From NCBI RefSeq assembly GCF_000183405.1, contig NC_014758.1, positions 1,054,001-1,118,000 of the forward strand: 64,000 nt of DNA, in the 5' to 3' direction. The position numbers were made by a program, and so were the translations under genes. The DNA is from Calditerrivibrio nitroreducens DSM 19672. Its GTDB lineage: Bacteria > Chrysiogenota > Deferribacteres > Deferribacterales > Calditerrivibrionaceae. Under the pieces are notes generated by a model that did not search any database, was not told the origin of the DNA, and saw only the letters and a program-made list of their open reading frames with translations. Below, one piece after another: positions 8,427 to 15,952 of the stretch (its first letter is position 1; each line of letters begins with the position of its first letter).

Positions 8427-9533
8427 CTATCTGATTTTTTCGATTACAATTCTATATTTATCGAATGTTTTCAATTCGTATTTATTTAGATTTTTTATTG
8501 CATTCGCCAGATAAATAGATTTTTCAGGATATTCAACCAATACTTTGTCAACACCTTTATCAGTTACATTTAGTACCCAACTAATATATTGTAAGTCATT
8601 TTTTAGCTCTAACAAATTATTTAAGTTCGTATTTCCGGCAAGAACCACTTCGATGGTTTTCTTATTTTGTCCCTTTATATTTTCTACAACTGTTGAAATT
8701 AATTCATTAGAAACATTGGATGCAAGGTTTTCGAGCATGTTGTGGGTGGCATCTTCAGGTGTTGGGCCCTGCCCTCTTCCTGATACATATCCACTTGCAA
8801 CAATCACTTTTTTACCATCTTTATCACCTATCAATCTATATGTTAATCTTCCAGTAACTACGTTGAAAGGTAATGAAACTCCGTATCCAATATTTTTTCC
8901 CTGCTGTGCGGAAAGTGTTGTATCTACTTTACCTATCAATATAGCACCAGATAAAAACTGATATGCAACATTTCTAAAAGCACCGAAATTATTAGTTCTT
9001 AGTGCATTTTCTATCTCTGTAAGGGAGTATTTTGTTCCCAGAGATGCAACATCCACCACATCGAGACCCTGGGATGATAGTTCATTGATAACTTTTTCTG
9101 AAAGGGCTGTTGTTTCGTCAACATTCCTGTCTGGAAATATTACAGGAATATAAACTGCCACAGAAGTGTTTTTAGCAAAAATACTTACTGCTTTTGCAGC
9201 TTCCGCTGGGGATACATCTGCAGAAATTTTAACCCAATAGACGTCGCCATCTTTTCCTTCATCAATTATTTTATACTTATCTACCACACCCTTAACCTCA
9301 TTTTTTATCGCCTCATCCACAAGCTGAGAGTTTTGGATTACTGTTTCTACCTTTACCTGTACTCCTGCAGCTGCTTCCAATGCAGCCCATTTGGCCCTTG
9401 CTATAGCCTGAAATTTAGCTGAAGCAACATCACCATTTACAATGTTGGCTTCTCCTGTGGCAGTAACTGTTTTGCTATGAACCAAGAATATGGGTAATAG
9501 CAAAAATAGCATAACAATTAGAATTTTTTTCAT
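8427..9533 (-). CDS. Secreted FlgT-like / LPP20-type envelope protein
   Basis: 368 residues with a clear signal peptide (about 1-20). The first domain (TATGEANIVNGDVASAKFQA, then ARAKWAALEAAAGVQVK) looks like the N-terminal domain of FlgT, a flagellar assembly protein of the H ring; the same fold occurs in LPP20-type lipoproteins. Residues about 125-260 resemble the FlgT middle/TolB-N-like domain (VAVYIPVIFPDRN; LDVVDVASLG; GAILIGKVDT). The C-terminal part (about 270-368) is a small alpha/beta unit. There are no flagellar genes nearby, so a flagellar role is not supported. A CsgG-like lipoprotein is encoded directly upstream, suggesting a shared outer-membrane complex. An AGAGG site precedes the ATG. 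Confidence 0.68.
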   Translation of the reverse strand: MKKILIVMLFLLLPIFLVHSKTVTATGEANIVNGDVASAKFQAIARAKWAALEAAAGVQVKVETVIQNSQLVDEAIKNEVKGVVDKYKIIDEGKDGDVYWVKISADVSPAEAAKAVSIFAKNTSVAVYIPVIFPDRNVDETTALSEKVINELSSQGLDVVDVASLGTKYSLTEIENALRTNNFGAFRNVAYQFLSGAILIGKVDTTLSAQQGKNIGYGVSLPFNVVTGRLTYRLIGDKDGKKVIVASGYVSGRGQGPTPEDATHNMLENLASNVSNELISTVVENIKGQNKKTIEVVLAGNTNLNNLLELKNDLQYISWVLNVTDKGVDKVLVEYPEKSIYLANAIKNLNKYELKTFDKYRIVIEKIR

Positions 9534-9552
9534 TACACACCTCTTTTAGATG

Positions 9553-9576
9553 TTAAAAAGAGGGGCATAACCCCTC
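9553..9576 (-). terminator. Intrinsic terminator after the CsgG-like gene
   Basis: On the minus strand GAGGGG, a 5-nt loop, CCCCTC and a T5 run lie 11 nt past the stop of the gene at 9587. Partial read-through could still supply the downstream FlgT-like gene, which starts 20 nt further on. Confidence 0.8.
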
Positions 9577-9586
9577 ATTTAACTAT

Positions 9587-10789
9587 TTAAAACAATTTTT
9601 TTAGAGTACTTTGCCCTTCAAGTGGTGCTCTTTTTACGAGGGTTCCTATTTTGATTCTTTTTACATTTTCCGGTTTACCATCTACTTTAACCCATGCAGC
9701 ATTTTCATCAACCTGATTTGAAACTACCATTTCCACATCTATTTTTGTTTTTTGGCAGCTTGTTTTTTTAGTCATAAAGTCTGAAATTTCCATAAATTCG
9801 TATGCTTCTACTTTTTGGCCTGGTTGAATCCCATCAGCTTTACCAAGACTGATAAGAGCTATTTGCTTTCCACCTCTCAATTGATTAACATAAGCCTTAC
9901 TGCCGAAAAGTTCGGAAAATTCTGGCTTTATATCATCAACAGACTCTCCAAAAGCTTTTTTGGCAGCGTTAACAACTAATTCAGGATTGAATGCAGGTTG
10001 TTCACCGGCAAGCTCTCTACCTTTAACTTTTTTACTGAGTACTAATTGCCCTGTAGATGCATCAATAAGTTGTACTGTCATCTCTGTATTGACATTCCAA
10101 CCTACAGTAGCAGCATCCGCAGCAGCTTTTGCTACGCTTAAAGCCAGGTTCATCCAGGCATTACCGGTATTAGTATTCGTATTAGTACGCTGAACATAAT
10201 GAGCTTTAATTAGATCCACTGTACCAGTTATAATATAGTCTACACCAGAGATTTTACCAAATTTTGCAACAGTATTTGGATCTGCCATATTCATCTGAAA
10301 ACCTTGCTCCTGAAGTACTTTTCCTACCTGCTGTCTGGTGAATACCTGAACTCCACCTATCTGCATAATTGCATCTTCCACCGCAGATTGGGCATACTGA
10401 CCTAAATTTGGAGCTATTTCACGATAAAATGTGTTTATGTCTGCTGAATATTTGTGATCCCTCTGTGATACCCCAGCATATCCTATCCCAGCAGCACCTG
10501 GTCCCACGACGACACCAGCAACTGCAGCAGATTTTGTAGTGGTTTGAGATTGTCCCTGTATTTGAGTGTTTACCGCTTTCATATCCCCAAATCCAGTGTT
10601 ATTGGCAAAATCAACCACTGCCACCTTATACTTTTTACCCTGATACTGAGGTTGACAAACTGTTGGGATCTGCACCTGTTCTTGATCAGCAGGTGTAATT
10701 TGCAGCGCCCCTGGATCTACCTTTGGTGGTTGAGCACATGCAAAAAGAAAAAATACTGTGAATACTACGAGATACTTCAAATAATTCAT
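9587..10789 (-). CDS. CsgG-family outer-membrane lipoprotein
   Basis: 400 residues. The N-terminus has a lipobox ending FLFAC (Cys about 18), so it is probably lipid-anchored. Residues about 53-290 match the CsgG/curli-secretin-like fold: KYKVAVVDFANNTGFGD, IGGVQVFTRQQVGKVLQEQG, GVDYIITGTVDL, MTVQLIDASTGQLVLSKKVKG. CsgG proteins form export channels, and many relatives of unknown function exist. The C-terminal 100 residues (IALISLGKADGIQPGQKVEA) resemble a small beta domain seen in related lipoproteins. No curlin or CsgE/CsgF genes are visible. The neighbouring FlgT-like gene suggests a joint envelope function. The gene has its own promoter and terminator. Confidence 0.83.
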   Translation of the reverse strand: MNYLKYLVVFTVFFLFACAQPPKVDPGALQITPADQEQVQIPTVCQPQYQGKKYKVAVVDFANNTGFGDMKAVNTQIQGQSQTTTKSAAVAGVVVGPGAAGIGYAGVSQRDHKYSADINTFYREIAPNLGQYAQSAVEDAIMQIGGVQVFTRQQVGKVLQEQGFQMNMADPNTVAKFGKISGVDYIITGTVDLIKAHYVQRTNTNTNTGNAWMNLALSVAKAAADAATVGWNVNTEMTVQLIDASTGQLVLSKKVKGRELAGEQPAFNPELVVNAAKKAFGESVDDIKPEFSELFGSKAYVNQLRGGKQIALISLGKADGIQPGQKVEAYEFMEISDFMTKKTSCQKTKIDVEMVVSNQVDENAAWVKVDGKPENVKRIKIGTLVKRAPLEGQSTLKKLF

Positions 10790-10831
10790 AAATCCCTCCG
10801 TTTTTTTTTATTGTCACATTTTCCTATAAAA

Positions 10832-10859
10832 ATTATAACAGGAGAAAAATAAACTTCAA
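10832..10859 (-). promoter_or_regulatory. Promoter of the CsgG-like gene
   Basis: On the minus strand TTGAAG (10859-10854), a 16-bp spacer, then TATAAT (10837-10832) preceded by TGT, an extended -10. A CGGAGGGA ribosome site precedes the ATG. Confidence 0.65.
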
Positions 10860-10893
10860 TAAAAATTTTTAATTTTTTTTATTTTCTTTCATT

Positions 10894-11574
10894 CTATTTT
10901 TTTAAAAATGCTATTACTTTTTTTAAGTCTTCCCAGGCTGGTTTTTTCATGGACTGGTTTCTAAGTAAATAAGATGGATGAAAGGTAGGCATTACTTTTA
11001 TACCATTGTACTCCTGGAATTCCCCTCTGATAGTGCTGATTTTTTTATCAGTATTAAGTAAATATCTTGTGGCTGTGCTACCAAGTGTAACAATTACTTT
11101 TGGATTTACAATTTCTATCTGTTTTTTTACATATCCAATGCAAGCAAATGCCTCTTCATCAAAAGGTGCCCTATTGTTTGGTGGACGACATTTTACTATA
11201 TTGGCGATGTATACCTCTTCCCTTTTGTAACCCATTGCTTCTATCATTTTTGTAAGAAGCTGCCCTGCTCTGCCTACAAAAGGTCTTCCCTGCCTATCTT
11301 CATCTTCACCTGGACCTTCCCCAATAAACATGATTTCTGCGTCCAGATTTCCTTCTCCTGGTACTACGTTTAATCTTGTTTTTCCTAAAATACACTTAAA
11401 ACAGGATGATACTTCTTCAATTATCTTTTGCATCTGCTCAAACTTAGAGCTGTTTTGAAGATTTAGTGAAGGACTAGGTATCGATTTATCTGTGAAGTCA
11501 TTACCGATTATATGATCATAATAAAAATAATCTATACCTAATATATCCTTGAAAAAATTCTCTTTTTTTATCAT
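10894..11574 (-). CDS. Uracil-DNA glycosylase, family 4 (iron-sulfur type)
   Basis: 226 residues. It removes uracil from DNA arising by cytosine deamination and is common in thermophiles. Family 4 markers are visible: motif 1 GEGPGEDEDRQGRPFVGRAG (about 85-103) and motif 3 HPSYLLRN (about 200-208). The four cluster cysteines are C58, C61, C129 and C145. The first 50 residues are a variable extension. The ATG overlaps the coaBC stop by 4 nt, placing it last in the yicC-gmk-rpoZ-coaBC operon. Confidence 0.93.
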   Translation of the reverse strand: MIKKENFFKDILGIDYFYYDHIIGNDFTDKSIPSPSLNLQNSSKFEQMQKIIEEVSSCFKCILGKTRLNVVPGEGNLDAEIMFIGEGPGEDEDRQGRPFVGRAGQLLTKMIEAMGYKREEVYIANIVKCRPPNNRAPFDEEAFACIGYVKKQIEIVNPKVIVTLGSTATRYLLNTDKKISTIRGEFQEYNGIKVMPTFHPSYLLRNQSMKKPAWEDLKKVIAFLKK

Positions 11575-12761
11575 TTTATTAAATCAGAAATTATTTTTAT
11601 TATTTTATCGGCTACTTTCTTTTTATCCATCTTATCGATTTTTAATTTATCTCCAGAGCTAAAATATATCGTGACTTCATTATCATTAGAATCAAAACCT
11701 ATATCTTTTCTTGAAATATCATTTGCAACTATCAGATCAAGCTTCTTTTCCTTCATTTTATTGATTGCATTTTCCTCGACATTGTGAGATTCTGCTGCAA
11801 ATCCTACGAAAATCTGATTATCTTTTTTGAATTTGGATGCTTCTTTAAGTATATCTTTATTTTTTACAAGTTTTAACGTAAGATTTTCCGAATTCTTCTT
11901 GATCTTTTCTTCACTATAGTTTTCTACTTTGTAATCTGCCACAGCTGCAGCCATAATCAATATATCAATTTCACTTATTTTATTTATTACTTCCGAATAC
12001 ATTTCATCAGCAGATAAAACTTCTTTTCTATCAACAAAAGTTTTGATAAGTGTAGGTCCAGAGATTAAGGTAACATCAGCTCCATTTTCAAAGGCTGATT
12101 CTGCAATTGCGAAACCCATTTTACCACTTGATCTATTTGAAATAAATCTTACGGGGTCTATGTATTCAATTGTGGGGCCAGCTGTAACAAGTACCCTTTT
12201 ACCCTTTAAAATGTCAGATTTTTTTAAAAATTTTTTACAATAAAGGTAAATATCTTCTGGCTCCACCATCTTCCCTACCCCTTCATCCTTACATGCAAGG
12301 ATTCCCGAAATAGGTTCTATGATATGAAAGCCATTTTCTTTTAATACTTCCAGATTTCTCTGAAATATTTTATTTCTGTACATTTTACTGTTCATCGCTG
12401 GAGCAACTACTATAGGCTTAGCACTATCATATGCTAGTATTGAAGAGGTTAGCAGATTGTCAGCTATGCCATTTGCAAATTTACCGATCGTATTTGCAGA
12501 AGCTGGGGCAATGATAAAAATATCAGCCCAGTCGGATAGGCTTATATGTTTAATACTTTCCGGCTCAATGTATATTTCAAAATCATCTGTATATACTCTA
12601 TTACCGGTTAGTGATTCGAAAGTAAGTGGAGAGATAAATTTGGTAGCATTTTCCGTCATGATTACTTTTACATTGTGGCCATTAAGTAAAAAGTGTCTAC
12701 AGAGCTGGGGGATTTTATAGGCCGCAATCCCTCCAGTGATACCAATAAGTATATTACTCAT
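11571..12761 (-). CDS. coaBC: Bifunctional phosphopantothenoylcysteine decarboxylase / phosphopantothenate-cysteine ligase
   Basis: 396 residues, coenzyme A synthesis. The N-terminal flavoprotein half (CoaC, about 1-180) shows [15 protein letters not shown], the [20 protein letters not shown] stretch with its active His, and APAMNSKM. The C-terminal half (CoaB, about 185-396) has [23 protein letters not shown] and the [10 protein letters not shown] segment, matching the CTP-dependent ligase that joins cysteine to phosphopantothenate. It overlaps rpoZ upstream by 8 nt and udg downstream by 4 nt. The fused arrangement and length are standard. Confidence 0.96.
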   Translation of the reverse strand: MSNILIGITGGIAAYKIPQLCRHFLLNGHNVKVIMTENATKFISPLTFESLTGNRVYTDDFEIYIEPESIKHISLSDWADIFIIAPASANTIGKFANGIADNLLTSSILAYDSAKPIVVAPAMNSKMYRNKIFQRNLEVLKENGFHIIEPISGILACKDEGVGKMVEPEDIYLYCKKFLKKSDILKGKRVLVTAGPTIEYIDPVRFISNRSSGKMGFAIAESAFENGADVTLISGPTLIKTFVDRKEVLSADEMYSEVINKISEIDILIMAAAVADYKVENYSEEKIKKNSENLTLKLVKNKDILKEASKFKKDNQIFVGFAAESHNVEENAINKMKEKKLDLIVANDISRKDIGFDSNDNEVTIYFSSGDKLKIDKMDKKKVADKIIKIISDLIK

Positions 12762-12966
12762 TTACTAAAACAGGCTTAATTTTTCTCTCAACAATTTCTG
12801 CCAAAGCTATCGTTGTGGGTTTTTGATATTTATTGTCCTGCTGTGGGAGAGTATTTTCTTTCATATTGATTAATTCTCTTGCCCTTTGGCTTGCCATTAA
12901 AACAAGCCTAAATCTACTTTTTACAAACTCATTTTTAATACCTTTTTCAATATCTACAATAGCCAT
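12754..12966 (-). CDS. rpoZ: RNA polymerase omega subunit
   Basis: 70 residues. Omega helps fold and hold the beta-prime subunit of RNA polymerase. The family core RFRLVLMASQRARELI is at about 18-33, and TTIALAEIVERKI follows at about 51-63. Its ATG abuts the gmk stop, and its GGAGGA ribosome site lies within the end of gmk. The order gmk-rpoZ-coaBC is a conserved arrangement and supports the call despite the small size. Confidence 0.94.
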   Translation of the reverse strand: MAIVDIEKGIKNEFVKSRFRLVLMASQRARELINMKENTLPQQDNKYQKPTTIALAEIVERKIKPVLVNE

Positions 12967-13578
12967 CTAATCCTCCATGTTAAAAATATCTTCTATCCTT
13001 TCTATATCTGTAGTTTTTAAATGTTCTGCGATATATATGCTTTCAAGTTCTTTGTAAGAACTTACAATATCCCTATTTACTATTATATAATCATAATCTT
13101 TGTAGTATGCAACCTCTTTTTTTGCGTTCATAAGTCTGATATTTATTTTTTCCTCCGATTCTGTTCTTCTATTGTATAGACGATCTCTAAGATCTTTAAT
13201 AGATGGAGCAATGATAAAAATATAGATCCCCATGTTTAGCTTTGATTTCAGCTGTCTTGCTCCCTGTGGATCTATGTCAAGTATGATATTTTTACCTTTT
13301 TTCAAATTTTCTTCAATGAAGGTTCTCGATGTGCCGTAATAGTTTCCATGCACTTCCGCCCACTCAATAAATTCATCATTATCAACCATCTCTTTAAATT
13401 TTCCAACTGTTATAAAAAAATAGTCTTTTCCATCTATCTCATCAAATCTGGGGGGTCTTGTCGTATAAGATACAGAATAAATAAGATCATCGTATGCCTG
13501 TAATAATTTATTGCACAAAGTAGTTTTACCAGCACCACTTGGGGCACTTACAACAAAAAGCTTACCTTTTTTAAACAT
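12967..13578 (-). CDS. gmk: Guanylate kinase
   Basis: 203 residues. It phosphorylates GMP to GDP with ATP. The P-loop APSGAGKT is at residues 12-19. SVSYTTRPPRFDEIDGKDYFF and the EFIEWAEVHGNYYGT GMP-binding segments follow, then LDIDPQGARQLK and the lid DRLYNRRTESEE. The length is typical. It lies 17 nt after yicC and directly abuts rpoZ. Confidence 0.97.
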   Translation of the reverse strand: MFKKGKLFVVSAPSGAGKTTLCNKLLQAYDDLIYSVSYTTRPPRFDEIDGKDYFFITVGKFKEMVDNDEFIEWAEVHGNYYGTSRTFIEENLKKGKNIILDIDPQGARQLKSKLNMGIYIFIIAPSIKDLRDRLYNRRTESEEKINIRLMNAKKEVAYYKDYDYIIVNRDIVSSYKELESIYIAEHLKTTDIERIEDIFNMED

Positions 13579-13595
13579 TTTAACTCCAGGAAAAA

Positions 13596-14468
13596 TTATA
13601 CTATATTCTGTACCTGTTCCCTAAGCTTGTCAACAATGTTTTTTCCGTCAACTACCATATTAATTATTTCTGTACTACTACTTTTACTACCGATCGTGTT
13701 AAACTCTCGATATAACTCCTGACACATAAAATCTAATTTTTTACCAACTGGATACTCATTTTCAACTATCTTTTTAAAATGTAAAATATGTGACTTAATT
13801 CTTGTAACCTCTTCTTCAATGTCTGATCTCTCTGCATACATGGCTGCTTCCTGATACACTCTATTTTTATCAGGTTCGTCTTTTAACAATAGTTCGATTT
13901 TATTTTTTATTTTTTCAAACAAATCTTCTAAGATGCGATCTTTTTTTTCTTCTATTGTGTTTATTATATTGTATAGTGTATCGAGTTTTTGTAAAATATC
14001 TTTTCTAAGCATTTCACCTTCAAAACTTCTCATTTCATCTAGCTTATCAATAGCCTGTTCTACAGATAACAATATATACTTTGAGATCTCCTCCTCAAGC
14101 TCATCATCTTCATAGAAATTTAACACATCGTTAAAATGCAGTAGATGCTCTAATTTAATTGAATCATCGATATTATGCAATGATCTTATAGTGTTTAACA
14201 TTTTGATTATTGCTGCAAGTAAGTCATTGTTAATACTTGGTATTTTAGGGGTTTTGTTGTATATGATATCTACGTTTAAATCTATTTTCCCCCTATCAAG
14301 CTTATCTTTTAGAAGATTTATAATCTTTATTTCAAGATGGTTGAATAATCTTGGAAGTTTTATTTTGCTATCTAAGTATTTGTTATTTAGTGTTTTTATT
14401 TCTACCTTAATCATACATGGGTCAAAATTTTCAACAACTTTTGCATATCCGGTCATACTTTTAATCAT
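13596..14468 (-). CDS. YicC-family endoribonuclease
   Basis: 290 residues. It starts with the family signature IKSMTGYAKV and KVEIKTLNNKYLDSKIKLP. The C-terminal DUF1732-type end contains DIEEEVTRIKSHI, then GKKLDFMCQELYREFNTIGSKS and INMVVDGKNIVDKLREQVQN. YicC proteins have been shown in E. coli and B. subtilis to be endoribonucleases acting on RNA. It is the first gene of the operon with gmk, rpoZ, coaBC and udg, a common arrangement. The ATG is preceded by an AGGA site and is divergent from the slipin gene. Confidence 0.93.
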   Translation of the reverse strand: MIKSMTGYAKVVENFDPCMIKVEIKTLNNKYLDSKIKLPRLFNHLEIKIINLLKDKLDRGKIDLNVDIIYNKTPKIPSINNDLLAAIIKMLNTIRSLHNIDDSIKLEHLLHFNDVLNFYEDDELEEEISKYILLSVEQAIDKLDEMRSFEGEMLRKDILQKLDTLYNIINTIEEKKDRILEDLFEKIKNKIELLLKDEPDKNRVYQEAAMYAERSDIEEEVTRIKSHILHFKKIVENEYPVGKKLDFMCQELYREFNTIGSKSSSTEIINMVVDGKNIVDKLREQVQNIV

Positions 14469-14490
14469 ATAATTTCCTGTAATATTATTA

Positions 14491-14519
14491 TTGTTTTTTC
14501 AAATTTATTTTTATATAAT
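14491..14519 (+). promoter_or_regulatory. Promoter of the slipin gene
   Basis: TTGTTT at 14491-14496, a 17-bp spacer and TATAAT at 14514-14519. An AGGAGG site follows at 14533-14538, 6 nt before the ATG. Confidence 0.6.
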
Positions 14520-14544
14520 ATAACAAATAACATAGGAGGTCAAT

Positions 14545-15300
14545 ATGTTTCCAGTATTTTTGTTTGTTCTGGTTTTAATTATTATAACCCTTACAAATAT
14601 TTTTAAAATTTTAAAAGAGTATGAAAGGGGTGTCATCTTTAGACTTGGAAGGTATGTGGATGTAAGAGGACCTGGGCTAACACTCCTTCTCCCCTATATT
14701 GAGAAGATGGTAAAGGTAAATCTAAGAACAGTGGTTATGGATGTTCCACCTCAGGATGTTATTACAAAGGATAACATATCAATAAAAGTGAATGCAGTGG
14801 TTTATTTTAGAGTGATTAATCCTTCAAAAGCGGTGCTGGAGGTTGAAGACTATTACTATGCCACAAGCCAAATATCACAGACTACTCTTCGAAGTGTTGC
14901 AGGTCAGTTCGAGCTTGATGAAATATTATCCCACAGGGATAAAATAAATCAGGAGCTTCAAAATGTGATTGACAAGCAGACTGATCCTTGGGGAATAAAA
15001 GTTAGTTCTGTAGAGATAAAACATATCGATTTACCTATTGAGATGCAGAGGGCAATGGCAAGACAAGCCGAAGCAGAAAGGGAGAGAAGGGCTAAAATTA
15101 TACATGCGGATGGTGAATTGCAGTCTTCTGAAAAGCTTTCTCAAGCTAGTAAAATTATGGCAGAAAATCCACTTACAATTCAATTAAGGTATTTACAGAC
15201 ATTAACGGAGATTGCATCGGAAAAAAATTCAACAATAGTTTTCCCTCTTCCAATTGAATTACTCAGAGCTTTTGGATTGAAAGTAGAAAAAGAGCAATAA
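14545..15300 (+). CDS. Slipin / stomatin-family SPFH membrane protein
   Basis: 251 residues. One N-terminal membrane helix (about 3-20) is followed by an SPFH/PHB domain: [19 protein letters not shown], then [23 protein letters not shown]. The coiled, Ala/Glu-rich stretch [19 protein letters not shown] at about 165-185 is typical of oligomerising slipins. Slipins build membrane microdomain scaffolds and often pair with an NfeD-type protein. No nfeD gene is adjacent here. The gene stands alone between its own promoter and a terminator. Confidence 0.93.
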   Translation: MFPVFLFVLVLIIITLTNIFKILKEYERGVIFRLGRYVDVRGPGLTLLLPYIEKMVKVNLRTVVMDVPPQDVITKDNISIKVNAVVYFRVINPSKAVLEVEDYYYATSQISQTTLRSVAGQFELDEILSHRDKINQELQNVIDKQTDPWGIKVSSVEIKHIDLPIEMQRAMARQAEAERERRAKIIHADGELQSSEKLSQASKIMAENPLTIQLRYLQTLTEIASEKNSTIVFPLPIELLRAFGLKVEKEQ

Positions 15301-15319
15301 TAGTTGTTTAAAATACCCT

Positions 15320-15344
15320 GGGGGGGAATTTCCCCCCTTTTTTT
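15320..15344 (+). terminator. Intrinsic terminator after slipin
   Basis: GGGGGG pairs with CCCCCC across AATTT and is followed by seven T. It lies 20 nt after the slipin stop and also separates it from the converging rseC-like gene. Confidence 0.88.
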
Positions 15345-15750
15345 AATTTATTTTTTCTACTGTAATATTAATTTGTTTGTTTTTCAAAATAAACTTGAGA
15401 ATCAAAAAATACAAAACCAATACACCCAGCGAGCTGAAGGCTATTAAAATATCTTTTGCCCCTAAATATTGTAGAATCGTAGCAAACAAAACGAGTATTG
15501 CTGTAGGTATTAGATATGATATTATTGCCGATTTTTTTACGCTTAAGTTATCGATAGACACCTTTACCGTGTCACCTTCTTTTAGGTCTAAGTTAGTATT
15601 TACCGTAAATATCTTTTCAGCTTTTTCACCTGCCATGCTGCAGGATGCATGGCAGGATGCACAAACAGAAAGCTGCTGAACAAGAATATCAACCTTTCCT
15701 CCACCATAAACTTTTATGACTTTACCAATATTTTCAAAGCGTTCTGACAT
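15343..15750 (-). CDS. RseC/MucC-family membrane protein, third gene of the feo operon
   Basis: 135 residues. The N-terminal domain has a cysteine cluster (VCASCHASCSMAG; C30, C33, C37) and EGDTVKVSIDNLSVKKSA, followed by two membrane helices (about 72-90 and 100-120). This is the layout of RseC/MucC proteins, which belong to the SoxR-reducing system in E. coli and otherwise have obscure redox roles. The gene overlaps feoA by 17 nt, so it is translationally coupled to iron uptake genes. A redox or iron-handling function at the membrane is inferred. No rnf/rsx genes are present. Confidence 0.85.
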   Translation of the reverse strand: MSERFENIGKVIKVYGGGKVDILVQQLSVCASCHASCSMAGEKAEKIFTVNTNLDLKEGDTVKVSIDNLSVKKSAIISYLIPTAILVLFATILQYLGAKDILIAFSSLGVLVLYFLILKFILKNKQINITVEKIN

Positions 15751-15952
15751 ATATTTTTTCTCCTAAGAAATTATCTATGGCAAATCTACTGTTGTACACT
15801 TTAAAAACTAATGTAGGTTTCTTTTGTAATAAAATCAACTCTGTTCCTGGTAAAATACCCATAGAGCTTATTTTATTCAGTGCATCTTTATCGCTAATTT
15901 CTATTGATTCCACTATATATATATTATTTATCTTTCCATCTACCAATCTCAT
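15734..15952 (-). CDS. feoA: FeoA-domain protein, ferrous iron transport
   Basis: 72 residues from ATG 15952. A longer frame runs to 16087, but its extra 45 residues are the out-of-frame shadow of the feoB end, rich in Cys, Phe and Tyr, and are rejected. The SH3-like FeoA core is clear: LNKISSMGILPGTELILLQKKPTLVFKV and a closing FAIDNFLGEKIYVRTL-like strand pair. FeoA assists the FeoB transporter. The ATG overlaps the feoB TAA by one base (TAATG), giving tight translational coupling. Confidence 0.9.
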   Translation of the reverse strand: MRLVDGKINNIYIVESIEISDKDALNKISSMGILPGTELILLQKKPTLVFKVYNSRFAIDNFLGEKIYVRTL

